Assembly: GCF_026213295.1 (NCBI RefSeq)
Contig: NC_079419.1
Span: forward strand, 25,948,111 to 26,012,110
DNA length: 64,000 nucleotides
DNA from: Gadus chalcogrammus
Taxonomy: Eukaryota > Chordata > Actinopteri > Gadiformes > Gadidae
Direction of reading: 5' to 3'
Shown: positions 11,003 to 23,113 of the stretch, piece by piece
Layout: each line of letters opens with the position of its first letter
How positions within the stretch are numbered: the first letter of the stretch is position 1
The notes under the pieces: model-generated
Database searches by the model: none
The model's input: only the letters and a program-made list of their open reading frames with translations
Told to the model about the DNA's origin: nothing
Made by a program: the position numbers and the translations under genes

Positions 11003-11049
11003 TCTCCCGAAATGACGTCAAACGCGTCATTTGACGTCATTTCGGGAGA
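11003..11049. repeat. 20-bp perfect palindrome carrying two TGACGTCA sites
   Basis: TCTCCCGAAATGACGTCAAA at 11003 is followed after a 7-nt loop by its exact complement. Each arm contains TGACGTCA, the consensus CRE/ATF site. Whether it acts as a regulatory site or is only a transposon end is unknown. Confidence 0.75.
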
Positions 11050-11189
11050 TAATTAGATGAGAAGAAATGGGCCAAGGGGAGACTGGTTTAGACTGATATT
11101 TATTTATATATTTATTTATATTACAATCGTGATTTTATAATGATAGAACGCCGGTTCTAAATGGGTGAAGTATCCCTTTAAGAGCTAAC

Positions 11190-11645
11190 CCTGCTGCAGA
11201 GAGCAGCAGAGCAGCAGAGAGCAGCGCTAACATCCACCTGGCTCCAGCAGCAACTAAACAGCAAAGGCAGCCACCATCCACCTGGCTCCAGCAGTAGCCA
11301 CCATCCACCAGGCCCAGGCTTGAGCAGCAGCTACCATCCACCTGGCTCCAGCAGCAGCTAGCAGCTACCATCCACCTGGCTCCAGCAGCAGCTAGCAGCA
11401 GCTAGCAGCTACCATCCACCAGGCCCAGGCTTGAGCAGCAGCCACCATCCACCTGGCTCCAGCAGCAGCTAGCAGCTACCATCCACCTGGCTCCAGCAGC
11501 AGCTAGCAGCAGCTAGCAGCTACCATCCACCAGACCCAGGCTTGAGCAGCAGCCACCATCCACCAAGTACAGGCTTGAGCAGCAGCCACCATCCACCTGG
11601 CTCCAGCAGCAGCTAGCAGCAGCTAGCAGCAGTTACCAGCCAAAC
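11190..11645. repeat. minisatellite of CCATCCACCTGGCTCCAGCA units before LINE ORF1
   Basis: CCATCCACCTGGCTCCAGCA, AGCAGCTAGCAGCTA and CAGGCCCAGGCTTGAGCAG blocks alternate many times with unit lengths of about 27-50 bp. The array ends directly at the start of LINE ORF1. It may therefore be a repeated LINE 5' untranslated region rather than an independent minisatellite. Confidence 0.8.
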
Positions 11646-11651
11646 ATCAGA

Positions 11652-12376
11652 CTGCCACCCAAAGGGTCAAAGGCGGAGGCGAAGGTGGAAGAGGAATACG
11701 TACCCCTTTCCCAGGTGAGCGAGTTACTCCTCCAACAAAAAGAAATGTTTATGGCGCTGACACAGCAACAAAGTGACAATTTCAGAGGCTTTGTGAAGGA
11801 TATAATGGACACGACCAATACACGCTTAGATGCGCTATCAAGGGAACTACATGACATTAAAACCAGCCTGCAGTACACGCAGAAGGAGGTAGATGAAGTA
11901 AAGAATTCCAACGCGCAACAAACAGAGCGCTGCAGCGCGACCCAGAGTACCTCGAGGGACAGTCCAGACGCAACAACCTGGTGTTTGATGGCATCGCTGA
12001 ATCACCAGGAGAGACCTGGGCAGAGGCAGAGGAAAAAGTGAAGAAGGTGCTGGCTGAGAAGCTACAGCTGCAGCAGGACGTGCAGGTGGAGAGGGCCCAT
12101 CGCGCAGGGAAACCTGGAGGTGAACGACCAAGGCCGATCGTGGTTAAATTCCTCCGACACAAGGACAGAACATCAAGCCTACAGCGCACAAAGGCACTCA
12201 AAGGAACCAGAATCTTCATAAATGAAGATTTCACAGAATCAGTGAGGCAAAAAAGAAAGGAGCTGATGCCAGAGCTAAGAGCTGCAAGAGAGAGGGGTGA
12301 TATAGCCTACTTACGCCACGACAAGCTAGTTATCCACCCTCGTACCAGTACACCAAATCCACCCAGAGATGTTTAA
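11652..12376 (+). pseudogene. LINE ORF1 protein (RNA-binding), frameshifted
   Basis: The frame starts at 11652 with a CTG where an ATG would be expected before PPKGSKAEAKVEEEY. A coiled-coil-like region follows (SELLLQQKEMFMALTQQQ). The frame shifts near 11925 and continues as NNLVFDGIAESPGETW, then VERAHRAGKPGGERPRPIVV and RQKRKELMPELRAARERGD. The last part resembles the RNA-binding and C-terminal domains of L1/L2-type ORF1 proteins, which coat LINE RNA. The lost start codon and the shift show it is dead. Confidence 0.65.
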
Positions 12377-12433
12377 ATAACACACTCATCCCAAGCATAA
12401 TCCAGATACACACATACTCTACAAACAAGGGGC

Positions 12434-14107
12434 CGTATTCACAAAGGATTTTAGGGCTAAAAGTATGTCCTAACTGGCGAATTTAGGAGTAACTCCTAAA
12501 AATAATGGGCGTGTCACTCTTAAATGTAGGACTCCTAACTTTTTTCACTAAGAGCAATTCACAAAGTATTTTAGGCCTAAAAGTAGCACCTAAGTCTAGG
12601 AGAGTTTAAAAGTCCTCAAGAGGACTCCTAACTCAGTAAGACCTATTCACAAAGAATTGTAAAATGCCTTCGAGACGAAATGTTAGGGTATTAAACTTGT
12701 TGTGGAGTAGTGTGCGATGCATTAACATCCCCGACTAACAGGAATAATCAGATTAGTCCCGAAATAAAATGTTTGGCCACACTACGTTATTTAGCAACAG
12801 GGGAAATGCAACTTTGCAATACCGACGATTTAAAAATATCTCAACCATCAGTCAGCCGTGCCACAAACTTTCCTTGGGACATTCAACAATTACACAGGAT
12901 CAAAGCCAACTTCATGGCACTTGCAGGTATGCCCGGTGTGGTCGGTGCTATTGACGGGACGCACATAAAAATAATTGCGCCATCAAAAGACGAGGACATC
13001 TTCGTCAATAGGAAGAAAGTGCATTCCATCAACACGCAGGTTGTTTTTGATGCAAATTTTAACATAGCCTACTGGATGTTGATGCAAAGTGGCCTGGAGC
13101 TTCAGCTACCCATGATTCGCACATTTTAATGGTGTGCGGTCTGAGGCAGCTTTTTGAGATGTACCAGGTGTCACTTGCTGGGTGACGGTGACTATCCATG
13201 CAAGACGCGGCTCTAGACACCGTGGCTCTAGACACCCTACCTCAATCCACAACCGGTCGTGTATGTTTGTGTGCTCTAGCATATATGGAATATATCAGTA
13301 AACAATAATAAATATGGATTCAACAAATAAAAGGACTAAGCGTAATCTGCGTAATCACTTACATGTTATACTTTAATGTTGTGGAGAGAGGAATTGGGCA
13401 GATGAAACGTCGGTTTCATGTCCTCCACGGCGAAATACGCCTCACCCCAGAGAGGGCAAGCACAGTAATCACTGTATGTGCCATTCTACACAACCTCTGC
13501 AAGCGGAGGAACATTCCACAGCCAGACGATGATGATGATGATGATGATGATGATGGCGATCAACATGACAAGGAATTTGGCCGTGTGGTATCGAGTGGAC
13601 AGGCATTTAGGGATCACTTTGAAAACACATTTTAGGTAAACACCTTGGCACAAATCAGTCAACACTTAGGTAGTTCATAACATTTATTTTCTTTTAAATT
13701 TTACGTATTTTTATTGTTTGCTTTCTCTCTCTCTTGAACGTGCAGGCTACAACGTCATTATCGTGGTCTGCACAAAATTGTCATCATGCGTGTATTCTGC
13801 TAACTGCACTATAACTACTTTATAGGAATTCATTTCTAGCCTAGGCTATTTCCTTGTTTTTCGGTGATTCAGTGGGCTCGTCTGAACAACCAATCACCGA
13901 ACTGACCGCTTCTAAACTCGTGCACGAGAATTGACGTAATCCATAGCAACGGCGCGTCACTCTTAGTTCACTCTTTGTGATTTATCCTTAGTAAGAGTAG
14001 GTCTCACCGGCTTTGTGAATAACTTTTAAGAAAAAACTCCTACGTAAAATGTTTTAGCGCGAGTTAGGAGCACTCCTAGCGGTAAGATAAAATGCTTTGT
14101 GAATACG
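12434..14107 (+). mobile_element. PIF/Harbinger element inserted in the LINE
   Basis: The ends CCGTATTCACAAAGGATTTT (left) and the complement of a right end reading CTTTGTGAATACG form imperfect inverted repeats. Further AGGAGTAACTCCTAAA/TTAGGAGCACTCCTAG motifs are shared internally. The element sits between LINE ORF1 and ORF2. No clean 3-bp target duplication was found, so the exact ends are uncertain by a few bases. Confidence 0.7.
12710..13635 (+). pseudogene. HARBI1-like transposase, broken
   Basis: The first open part carries QPSVSRAT and then GMPGVVGAIDGTHIKI, where the Asp of AIDGTH is the first catalytic residue of the DDE_4 type, followed by FVNRKKVHSINTQVVFDAN with the second Asp. 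The middle (13120-13360) is frameshifted and partly replaced. The C-terminal part at 13363-13635 has VERGIGQMKRRFHVLHGEIR and CAILHNLCKRRNIP, the usual end of HARBI1 family enzymes, and then a run of ten Asp codons. It is not functional. Confidence 0.75.
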
Positions 14108-17100
14108 TCACCAGGTACGTTAAATGCACTCTGATGACAAATACAACTCACACATATCCCGGGCAGAATGATTTATCACAAAGGATTGGTAATTATGAGG
14201 ATGTGGAAATACGGACCTTTCAACACAGTAACTATCACACACATGACATTGAAAATGATATAGATCCCGAGACTAATTTCTTTCACAGCTTAAACAATGA
14301 CTGCCGATACTACAATGAAGAGCAATTCAATAATACCATCAAGACCAGTCATAAACTTTCAATCATTCATTTCAATAGCAGAAGCCTGTATGCCAATTTT
14401 CACAACATAAAGTATTACCTCAGACAATTCTCGCAGCCATTCAACATTATTGCCATTACAGAAACCTGGATTAACAATGAAAGGGGCATGGACTTTGAAC
14501 TCGAAGGGTACGAAATGATTTGTAAAAACAGAGAAAACAAGAATGGAGGTGGTGTGGCTTTGTTTGTAGATAAAAATCTCACCTACAAGGTAGTAGAGAA
14601 CATGTCAACAGTGATAAATGATGTTTTTGAATGTGTTACAATTGAAATATTAATCGAAAAAAGAAAAACATCATTGTGAGTTGCATGTACAGAACTCCAG
14701 GCTCCAATATAGATTCTTTCATTAACTGGGTTGCAGAAAAATGTACAAAAACAAACCACAAAACCATGTTTATCTGCGGAGACTACAATATTGACCTTCT
14801 GAACCCAAACAAGCACAGAATGACAGACAAATTCATTAACACCTTATACAGTCTCAGTCTGTACTAGGGATGTGTCGGTCGCGACTGATTCGTTACAACG
14901 AACGAATCCCGAACGTGAACGACAAGAACTGGTTCCCCAAAACAAGAAGAACTGGTTCTTTGATTCTTTTTTTTTAACATCAACCAAACATATGGTCACG
15001 TAAATAAAATATACAAACGAACAGAGCTCCGTCTCCCCGCAACTTATATTGATTGAGTCTACAACTTCCTCAAAGATTCAGCCAATGAGAGGTAGCAATG
15101 GTGTTGGAATGGCACCTGGGTAAACCAATGACAAGGCGGTACCGTCGAATATGCGCGCTTTCTCTCTCTGACGTATCTTGGGTCATACCATTCGACTCAT
15201 ATATCCCCCTACATTTTTTCGAAAATAGACTTGACCTCCATCTGTTTATTGGATAAACGCATTTCCCAATCCCAGGAGTCTTTGCTCCATTCTACGTCAA
15301 TTTAAGAACAAACAAAGAAATTAAACTGCAGTTCGTATTTTTTATTTATGACCATGCAAGTTCTGTAATGCCTGAACAATGAAGAATTCAATTTAAAGTA
15401 AAATAAAATTATAAATGTAAAACCATGAATGAAATATAGAGAGTAAGCAAGTGGTATAAATATTGGTGGGACATTCGACATACTATATAGCAGGCATCTC
15501 CAAAACGGCGGACTGCGCTCTTGACGTCCTATCCGGACCCACGACCAATTAAAAAAAAAAAAAGAAATTATAAAAAAAAGTTTTTTTATTTTTAATTTTT
15601 TTTAAGATGTAATCTGACGTAACGAACGAATCAAAACGAACGAATCAAATAAACAAATCGTTATAGTGAACTGAACTGAAAGAACTAGTTCCCGGAAAAG
15701 AATCATTTTGCCCATCCCTAGTCTGTACCCTAAAATAACTAGACCCAGTCGAATCACCTCACACTGTGCCACGTTAATTGACAACATTTTCACAAACGTC
15801 CTAGATAACAACATAATAAGTGGATTATTAATAAATGACATCACTGACCATTTACCTGTATTTATTGTCTATAACTGCAACTACAATAAAACCTCCAAAG
15901 ACATCAGACCACAATACAGACTAGTCAGAACAGAGGAATCTATGATTGCATTAGAAAACAATTTGATTGCATATGACTGGGACTCAATATATAAAGAAAA
16001 TTATGTGAATATAGCATATGATAAGTTTGGGAAATCTTTCAAACAGTTATATGATAATAATTGTCCAGTTAGGGAAGACAGCAGAAAAAATAAACATAAA
16101 AATGACCCATGGATCTCAAAAGGATTACAAAATGCTTGTAAAAAAAAAGAACACTCTATATAGAGAATTTGTCAAACACAGAACTAAGAAAGCAGAAAAT
16201 AAATATAAGAAATACAAAAATAAGTTAACAAGTATTTCCAGAATATGTAAAAAATAATATTATAGTACAATATTAGAAAATAATATTAAAAGCATATGGA
16301 CCATATTAAATAATGTGATTAGAGATACCCCGAGACATATCACTTACCCCCAGTATTTCAGCGAAAATGATAAAAAAAATAAAATAAAATGGAAGAGGTG
16401 GTTAATCAGTTTAATAATTATTTTGTAAACATTGGACCAAATTTAGCGGAAAAAATACCTATGACAGTTACTTTAGCCAATGATGATACACCTATTAAGA
16501 GAAACACCAGCTCAATGTACCTCAATCCTGTTCTTGAAAAATAAATTATAGATGTTGTAAACAAATGCAAAAACAAAACTTCCATTGATTGTGATGACAT
16601 TGACATAAAAACTGTCAAAAGGGTAATTACGGGTATCTCTAAACCATTACCACACATCTGTAACCTGTCATTCCAAACTGGACAATTTCCTAATAAAATG
16701 AAAACAGCCAAACTCATACCGATGGCAATAAACACCACTTCACAAATTATAGGCAAATCTCTCTGCTCCCACAATTCTCTAAAATTCTTGAAAAACTCTT
16801 TAATGACAGATTATGGAAATTCATAGATAAATACAAATTACTCACCGACAGTCAATATGGATTCAGAACAAACCGGTCAACAGCACTAGCCTTAACAGAA
16901 CTCACAGAAGAAATCACTAACGCCACGGACAATAAGAAATTTGTGATCGGGACATTTATAGACTTAAAAAAAGCATTTGATACTATAAATCACAATATAT
17001 TAATTACAAAACTAGAACAATATGGGATCCGGGGGGTAGTTTTGAATTGGGTGAGGAGCTATTTAGAGAGAAGGCAAAAATTTGTGATGATGGATGGATT

Positions 17101-18070
17101 TAAGTCAGAATGCTTGGACATTGTGTGTGGGGTTGACATTGTTCAGTCCGCAGGGGTCAGTGCTGGGACCAATGTTATTTAACATGTACATCAATGATAT
17201 TTGCAACGTATCGAAATCTCTGAAATTCATACTTTTTGCAGATGACACAAATATACTGGTTTCTGGGGAAAATTTGCAGCAACTTCTGTCCACATTGACC
17301 GTAGAGATTAGTAGACTAAAAAATGGTTTGACAGAAATAAGTTATCTCTAAACCTAAATAAAACTAAAATTATGATATTTGGAAAATGTAAAAAATCGGA
17401 AAACATTGAGGTACAAATAGAGGGTGTAAACTTAGAAAGGGTATATGAAAACAAATATCTAGGGGTAATCATTGAGGACAAAATTTGCTGGAAACCTCAT
17501 ATAAAACACATACAAACCAAACTACCAAGAAGCATCTCAGTCCTGTGCAAAGCCAAGCACTTCCTGAATAATAAATCACTCCACATTCTTTATAACTCAT
17601 TAATATTACCATATTTGTATTACTGTTCAGAAATCTGGGGAAACACATACAAAAGCTCTTTACAACCGTTGTGTATTCTTCAGAAGCGAGCCATTAGAAT
17701 AATCCAGAATGTAACTTATCATGAACATACTAATCAACTATTCATACAGTCCAAAACTCTCAAATTTCCAGATCTGGTTGAATTCAAAACTGCCCAAACA
17801 ATCTTCAAAGCCAGAAATGATATGCTACCAAAAAACATACAGGCAATGTTTTCTGAAAGGGAGGGACGTTATAAGTTAAGGGGACAGCTGAACTTCAAGG
17901 TCCACCACACACGCACAACGAAAAAGAGCTTTTGTATCAGCATCTACAGAGTTAAATTGTGGAATAAGTTAAGTGTGGAAGTACAGAAAAGCCAAAGCAT
18001 AAGACAGTTCAAAAACAAATATAAAGACATCATCTTCACAAAGTACAGAAATTTAGAAAAGCCTCTGTAA
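14092..18070 (+). pseudogene. LINE ORF2: endonuclease and reverse transcriptase remnants
   Basis: The endonuclease part (about 14330-14870) has LSIIHFNSRSLYANFHNIKY, IAITETW and GGGVALFVD, typical of the APE-type domain, and the frame changes near 14676. After the hAT insertion the reading resumes at 15721 (ATLIDNIFTN, then DHLPVF). The reverse transcriptase part has IGTFIDLKKAFDTINH at about 16950, GSVLGPMLFNMYINDI near 17150 and the FADD catalytic box near 17240. The C-terminal region runs to the stop at 18068-18070. At least five frame changes and several stops are present. Confidence 0.75.
14865..15720. mobile_element. Non-autonomous hAT element with 8-bp target duplication
   Basis: The element runs from TAGGGATG to CATCCCTA. 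GTCTGTAC is present directly outside both ends (14857-14864 and 15721-15728), the 8-bp duplication typical of hAT insertions. Removing the element and one copy restores LINE ORF2 reading. The interior is AT-rich with no transposase and contains AACGAACGAATC-type subterminal repeats. Confidence 0.85.
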
Positions 18071-18868
18071 CATTGACATATGGAGACTGTAGTTTTGTAA
18101 TATACATGGTATTTGTGTATATATTTGTAATATCTATATATATAGTAACTTATAATATACATGTATAGGTATTTATAATGTAATATGAATTGTTTATAGT
18201 ATATATATATATAATTGTTTACAATTATATATATAATTGTTTACAATATCTGTATGTGATTATATTGACTATTTATAAATATACCTAGATATATATACGT
18301 AGATATATATACACACAATTATTCTGTATTCATATTTATATGCATTATTATAGCTTGTATTATACTGACATTTTGGTGACATCTATCCAAGCTAAATGTA
18401 TCTATTAAGGGGTAGCACTAGATACGTTTTTTTACTTCCTCCTACCCCCTTTCGAGCATGTAGAAAGTTTTTTTTTAAATTTTACTTCTTTTGTGTTTTT
18501 TTTTGTTGTCTCTTTTATTTTTTATTTCATCTATTAATAATCAATTGATAATCATTAATTGATTTATAATCATATTTTTTTTATTGCTTACATGTTAGAA
18601 ATAAAGACAATCAATCAATCAATCAATCAACCCTAACCCTAGTAGTGATTCCTTATTCGATTCATTTGTTGGACTTTTCTGACTAAGAGCGAGATTTGTG
18701 ACATCTTCAAAAATCATAATGACAGCACCACTTTATAAAGCATAATATGACTTTTGATATATTTTTATTATTACCCATGACGCCAATCAGACAGACAGCT
18801 AATCACTAGCAGTGGTTAATAGCTGCTCTTCTGAATGCTGGCTGGATGACTCTGGGCTGTGTCAGCCC

Positions 18869-20605
18869 TCAGGGACAGGGCTTGGCGTCCACCACCGCCT
18901 CACAGCGGTCCACCACCGCCCGCACCTCGCCGATCTGCACGCCGTCGTACGTCCCAGAGACAGAGGTCCACTGGGTCTCCCCACCTTGGTAGGTGCGGCT
19001 AAGGTGAGCCGTGTAGGGGATGTCGGCGGTGAACTTGCGGCCCTCCATTCGCACGTGGCAGGAGTGGTTGGGCGGCACGCTGAGCTCCACCGAGACAGAG
19101 TGGCTGATGCCCTCCGTCACCGAGGTGCCCCGGTCAAACTGGAGGGTCTTCTCCCCGCCCAGCTCGATGCCGCCGGAGCCCAGCAGAGGGATCTTGGCGG
19201 TGATGCTGCCCTTCACGCCAAGCATGGTGCCACGGCCGATGTTCCAGGTGGTCTCGGTCTCTGTGCTCTTGGAGATGGTCACCGTCTTGGTCACTGTCTG
19301 GCAATCGTTGTTGGTGACCCCTGAGATGCGCATGGTCTCCGGTGGGTGTTGGGAGATCTGCGCGTCGTTGAGGGCGTACACCACAGCACCTGGTACTTCT
19401 TGTACCAGTACTCGTCTCCCTCCCAGGGCAGGAAGAAGGCCTCATGCAGGCTCACCACCTTGCCCAGGCCGTACTTGTTCTTCCCCACGAAGATGTCCAC
19501 GCCAGAGCAGGTCCGCACTGAGTCTTTGGGCACCGATCCGTATGAGTCCTTCTTCCACTCCAGGAACTCAAAGTTGTCCTTGTTGACCAGGACCTGGAAG
19601 TCAGCAGCCCGGTACCCACGGTCCGCGTAGGGGTAGTGGCAGTAGGGGCCCAGGCTGGGGCTGTAGAAGCCCGCCTCGCACTGGTGCTTGCAGACGTAGT
19701 CGGTGCGCTCAGTGTAGCCGTTGTAGATGGCCACTGCGCCGTCGGGCAGCGACTGGTTCCACGCCAGCCAGCCCAGGTTAACGTTGTCACCGAACACAAA
19801 GGGGGTGGAAGGTTGCTCTTCCAGGACCGGTGGCGTCAAGAGGCTCCCCGCCATCACACCCTTACCAGAGAGCCCGGGCTCCCGATCGTAGACCGTTGGG
19901 TTCAGGGAGGAGGCTGCAGGGAATAGATGGACACCACAGGGGCTATGAGAACATGTAGGACCCATGTGGTGTTGATATTTTAAACTGCATATTTGATGAT
20001 TGCAATTTCCTTTTTGTTTGCATGAGGCAGTTTTTTGTGTGATGGAATTCCAGAAGCTCCTAATTGGAAAGACTATAGGAAACCATTGAAAGAAGTTGGA
20101 GGCCTATGGATCTTTACCGTTTTACTCTTTACTCTAGTTTGATTAATTTAACCAGCCACATGCCTGTGCTTTCCTACCTACCTGCCTGCGTGCTTACCTC
20201 GCTATAAAAATGCTGTCTGAGAATCTGATCTATAAAAATTACAGAGCAAAGAGCAAGTCAATTTGCACTACATTGCGTATGCATCATAGAATATGGTTAG
20301 TCATTATAATTTATGACATATTTTATCAGAACAACAGGTGATTGACTTGTAAATGTTATTGTAAGATTTGAAATTGGCACCGCTACAAAGGTAGAGACAG
20401 AATTTCACCCAGAAGAACTATTGGTTATGTCTAAGGATATAGGCTTTTACATCAAAAAGACGTGTGTCGATTGTGTCGATGGATAGAGGGTGTAGGTGTT
20501 TAGAAGGCTACCTGTCTTGGAGCTCTTCTCTTTGAGTTTGATGTCTTTGAGTTTCGCGCCCGATTGACCAAACAAGGCCAAGATCAGCAACACACACGCT
20601 CTCAT
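18869..20605 (-). CDS. Natterin-like (DM9/aerolysin-fold) secreted protein gene, with a one-base frameshift
   Basis: The signal-peptide exon is 20512-20605 (MRACVLLILALFGQSGAKL) with a GTAGCC donor at 20511. The main exon starts at 19913 after a CCCTGCAG acceptor, and the phase-1 junction fits. The first part of the main exon carries tandem DM9-type blocks (NLGWLAWNQSLPDGAVAIYN, then KYGLGKVVSLHEAFF). The second has TNNDCQTVTKTVTISKSTET and VPPNHSCHVRMEGRKFTADI, the natterin/aerolysin-like pore-forming region, ending in DAKPCP before a TGA at 18869. The frame breaks near 19385, after KKYQVL, by one base. Allowing for the break, the length is about 380 codons, usual for the family. Fish natterin-like proteins are linked to venom or, more often, innate defence. 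The break could be true inactivation or a sequence error. Confidence 0.8.
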
Positions 20606-20824
20606 CTGCAGGCAATAGGAAACACATGTTCGCAATGTCTCTCAGCGTATCCATCTTTATTTTCCCAATTCATGCAAAACGGATTTAGTGAAAGGAAAAA
20701 TAAATTAAAGAAATAATATTAAAATAAGAAAAAAATAAAAAGGGAAATATAAAGTACAAGCAGAAGCAGTCTAAACAAATAAGGTAATGGTCGCAATCGG
20801 AGAGGGTTAATCCATGTATCTATG

Positions 20825-20856
<32 letters not shown>

Positions 20857-20926
20857 TTGTGCATGTCTGTCTGTCTGTATCTCTTATAATATATCTATCT
20901 AGAGGTCTATCAGGGGTTCGACTCAC

Positions 20927-20980
20927 CTTGTCTTGGCTGTGTCCTGCTCAGACACCTGTCCTTACCTCCAGGTTTATATA
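20927..20980 (-). promoter_or_regulatory. Natterin-like gene promoter and 5' untranslated exon
   Basis: TATATAAA on the - strand (20973-20980) lies about 25-30 bp before a short probable leader exon that ends at 20927 with an AAG|GTGAGT donor (GT at 20925-20926). The intron would then run to a TTGCCTGCAG acceptor directly before the ATG at 20605. The transcription start is inferred at about 20945-20950. Confidence 0.55.
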
Positions 20981-21429
20981 GGCTTACCTGGTTACTTCAA
21001 ATAAAAAAAAATACTATTCGTCTGAAGCTAGATAAGGGGGTAGAGGATCAACATGTCCTGTGATACACAGAGATACTGTGATCAAGGAGCTTCAGGTAGT
21101 CAAGTCTGATTAGATTCTATCTAGATGTCTCCAAAAGTATCGTTACTCTTAGAAAGAGATATCTATGGAGCCCGGAAGGTGACATGGGCGCAGCGTTGTA
21201 AATTATGTTGTGTAAGTCGTTATGTATGAGCATCATAATGAGCGATGATGTGAATGAAATGCACCACACAACGTAGCATTATATTAAATGTAATACTATA
21301 GGTTGTACTATGTTATACAAAATGTTATACTACATGTTATACTATAGCTATAGGTGTCCGGGAAGCCTGACCCTCACTCGGACCCAGACATTAAATGCAT
21401 TGCTGCTCAGACTGAGCTTCACCCTCCAC

Positions 21430-21690
21430 ACACACCAGGGTGTTGTTCAGATAAGAACATCAGATCAGAACACCAGATCAGAACACCAGTTCAGAACATC
21501 AGATCAGAACACCAGATCAGAACAGCAGAACATAAGATCAGAACATTGGATCATCAGAACATCAGATTAGAACAGCCAAACATCAGATAAGAATATCCGA
21601 TCAGAACACCAGATCAGAACATCAGATCTGATCATCAGACCAGAGCATCAGATCAGAACATCAGATCAGAACATCAGTCCTGAGGTACTC
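21430..21690. repeat. 13-bp minisatellite AGAACATCAGATC upstream of the natterin-like gene
   Basis: About 18 imperfect units of AGAACATCAGATC or AGAACACCAGATC occur, starting some 450 bp upstream of the TATA box. Confidence 0.85.
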
Positions 21691-22977
21691 CAAGTCGACA
21701 AATTAATAACAATGCCATCGATATTACTTAAGACATGAATGGGCCTAAATTCCTAGAGGAAAGATTGTAGATGGATGGATAAGATACTGGTTGTCCCAGC
21801 TTTATAAAAAATGGACTCCCAAGTCACCTCCGGGCTCCGTAGATATCAATCTTCCCCTGGATACACTGGGAGCTGCAAAGTACAACCACAGTGTGCTACT
21901 GGTGGACAGACACCGACAACAAGTCCGCAAAATCTTACGACCGTATAGGTCGTTTGTACCGCCACGGATTACGACCCACTGGAGCGTATCAAAAACGAGC
22001 GCCTCTACAGGTCGCGGGAGGTATGTATGCCACATATATGTTTTTGCTCTGTGCATTTAGGGTTTTAGCCATTTTATTCAGGTGTAAATGATTTAAGATC
22101 AAAACTCAAATCAACGGTTGGAAAAAATAACTCACATTTTTTGCTAAATCTATTCATTTGATGAGTAGGCTATAAGGATATAAGGATACAACCCCGTATA
22201 AGGACAACGCCCATACACTTTGTTACGTAGCCATATTAATCGTTATTATCTGAATGGGAAATGCAATATTTTAGGACAGATACACCATTAAACGTGTTTC
22301 TAATGACATTTCTAGCGAGAAATGTACATTTTCCTTGCATAATCTTCAGTCAGTGAATGTGTATGATCTTTATTAATCTTTATTATCTGAATGGGAAATG
22401 CAATATTTTAGGATCGATTCACCGTTAAACGTGTTTCTAATAACATTTCTAGCGAGAAATATACTTTTTACTTGCATAATCTTCAGTCAGTGATTGTGTC
22501 TGATCTTTAGTTTTATAGTTATTAGGAAGATTTAATCGGCTCGCTCGCATGTTTCAACGACTTCAGGTTGCTAGGGACGCTTCTTTCGCTAAACTAGCAG
22601 CTCACGTGTTTCCTGCGTTTGTGTTATTAAACCGTTACTTTATGTAACTTTTAATGATATTGTAATAACCACAGGCGAGGTATTGAGCGAAGTAAGCTTG
22701 ATAGCAGGTTTATTGGATTCCACAATCGGACAGGCAGGCACAGCTCCACCGGAAAACTACAACAACCAAAACTCCCGGCCGGAAGGAAACCCCCGGAACC
22801 CCCTCTCAGAAGGCCCGCCCTTTCCTCCCAAACCCTGTGACGCAACAATATCATCTTGTTAGAAACACGTTTATCTGAGAGCCAACCCAGTCGCCAAAAG
22901 CATACGTTGACAGTGTACGTTTTCGTGATCACTGGATTACGTCGCATTTCAACATAAAATAGCGTGCTAAGCACACA

Positions 22978-23113
<136 letters not shown>

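Larger units (their letters stand above)
11652..18635 (+). mobile_element. Non-LTR retrotransposon (LINE, L2/CR1/Rex-like), interrupted and decayed
   Basis: ORF1 and ORF2 remnants lie in order on the + strand and end in an AT-rich 3' region with a (AATC)n tail at about 18609-18635. It is interrupted by a HARBI1-type element (12434-14107) and a hAT element (14865-15720), after whose removal the reading of ORF2 continues. Multiple frameshifts and stops make it inactive. The clade is inferred from endonuclease and reverse transcriptase motifs and the simple-repeat tail. The copy is nearly full length, which is unusual for such LINEs. Confidence 0.75.

Noticed and set aside
19134..19926. Long open frames on both strands overlapping the natterin-like exons
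   Set aside because: They are shadows caused by the GC-rich coding sequence; only the - strand frames give DM9 and natterin motifs and consistent splice phases.
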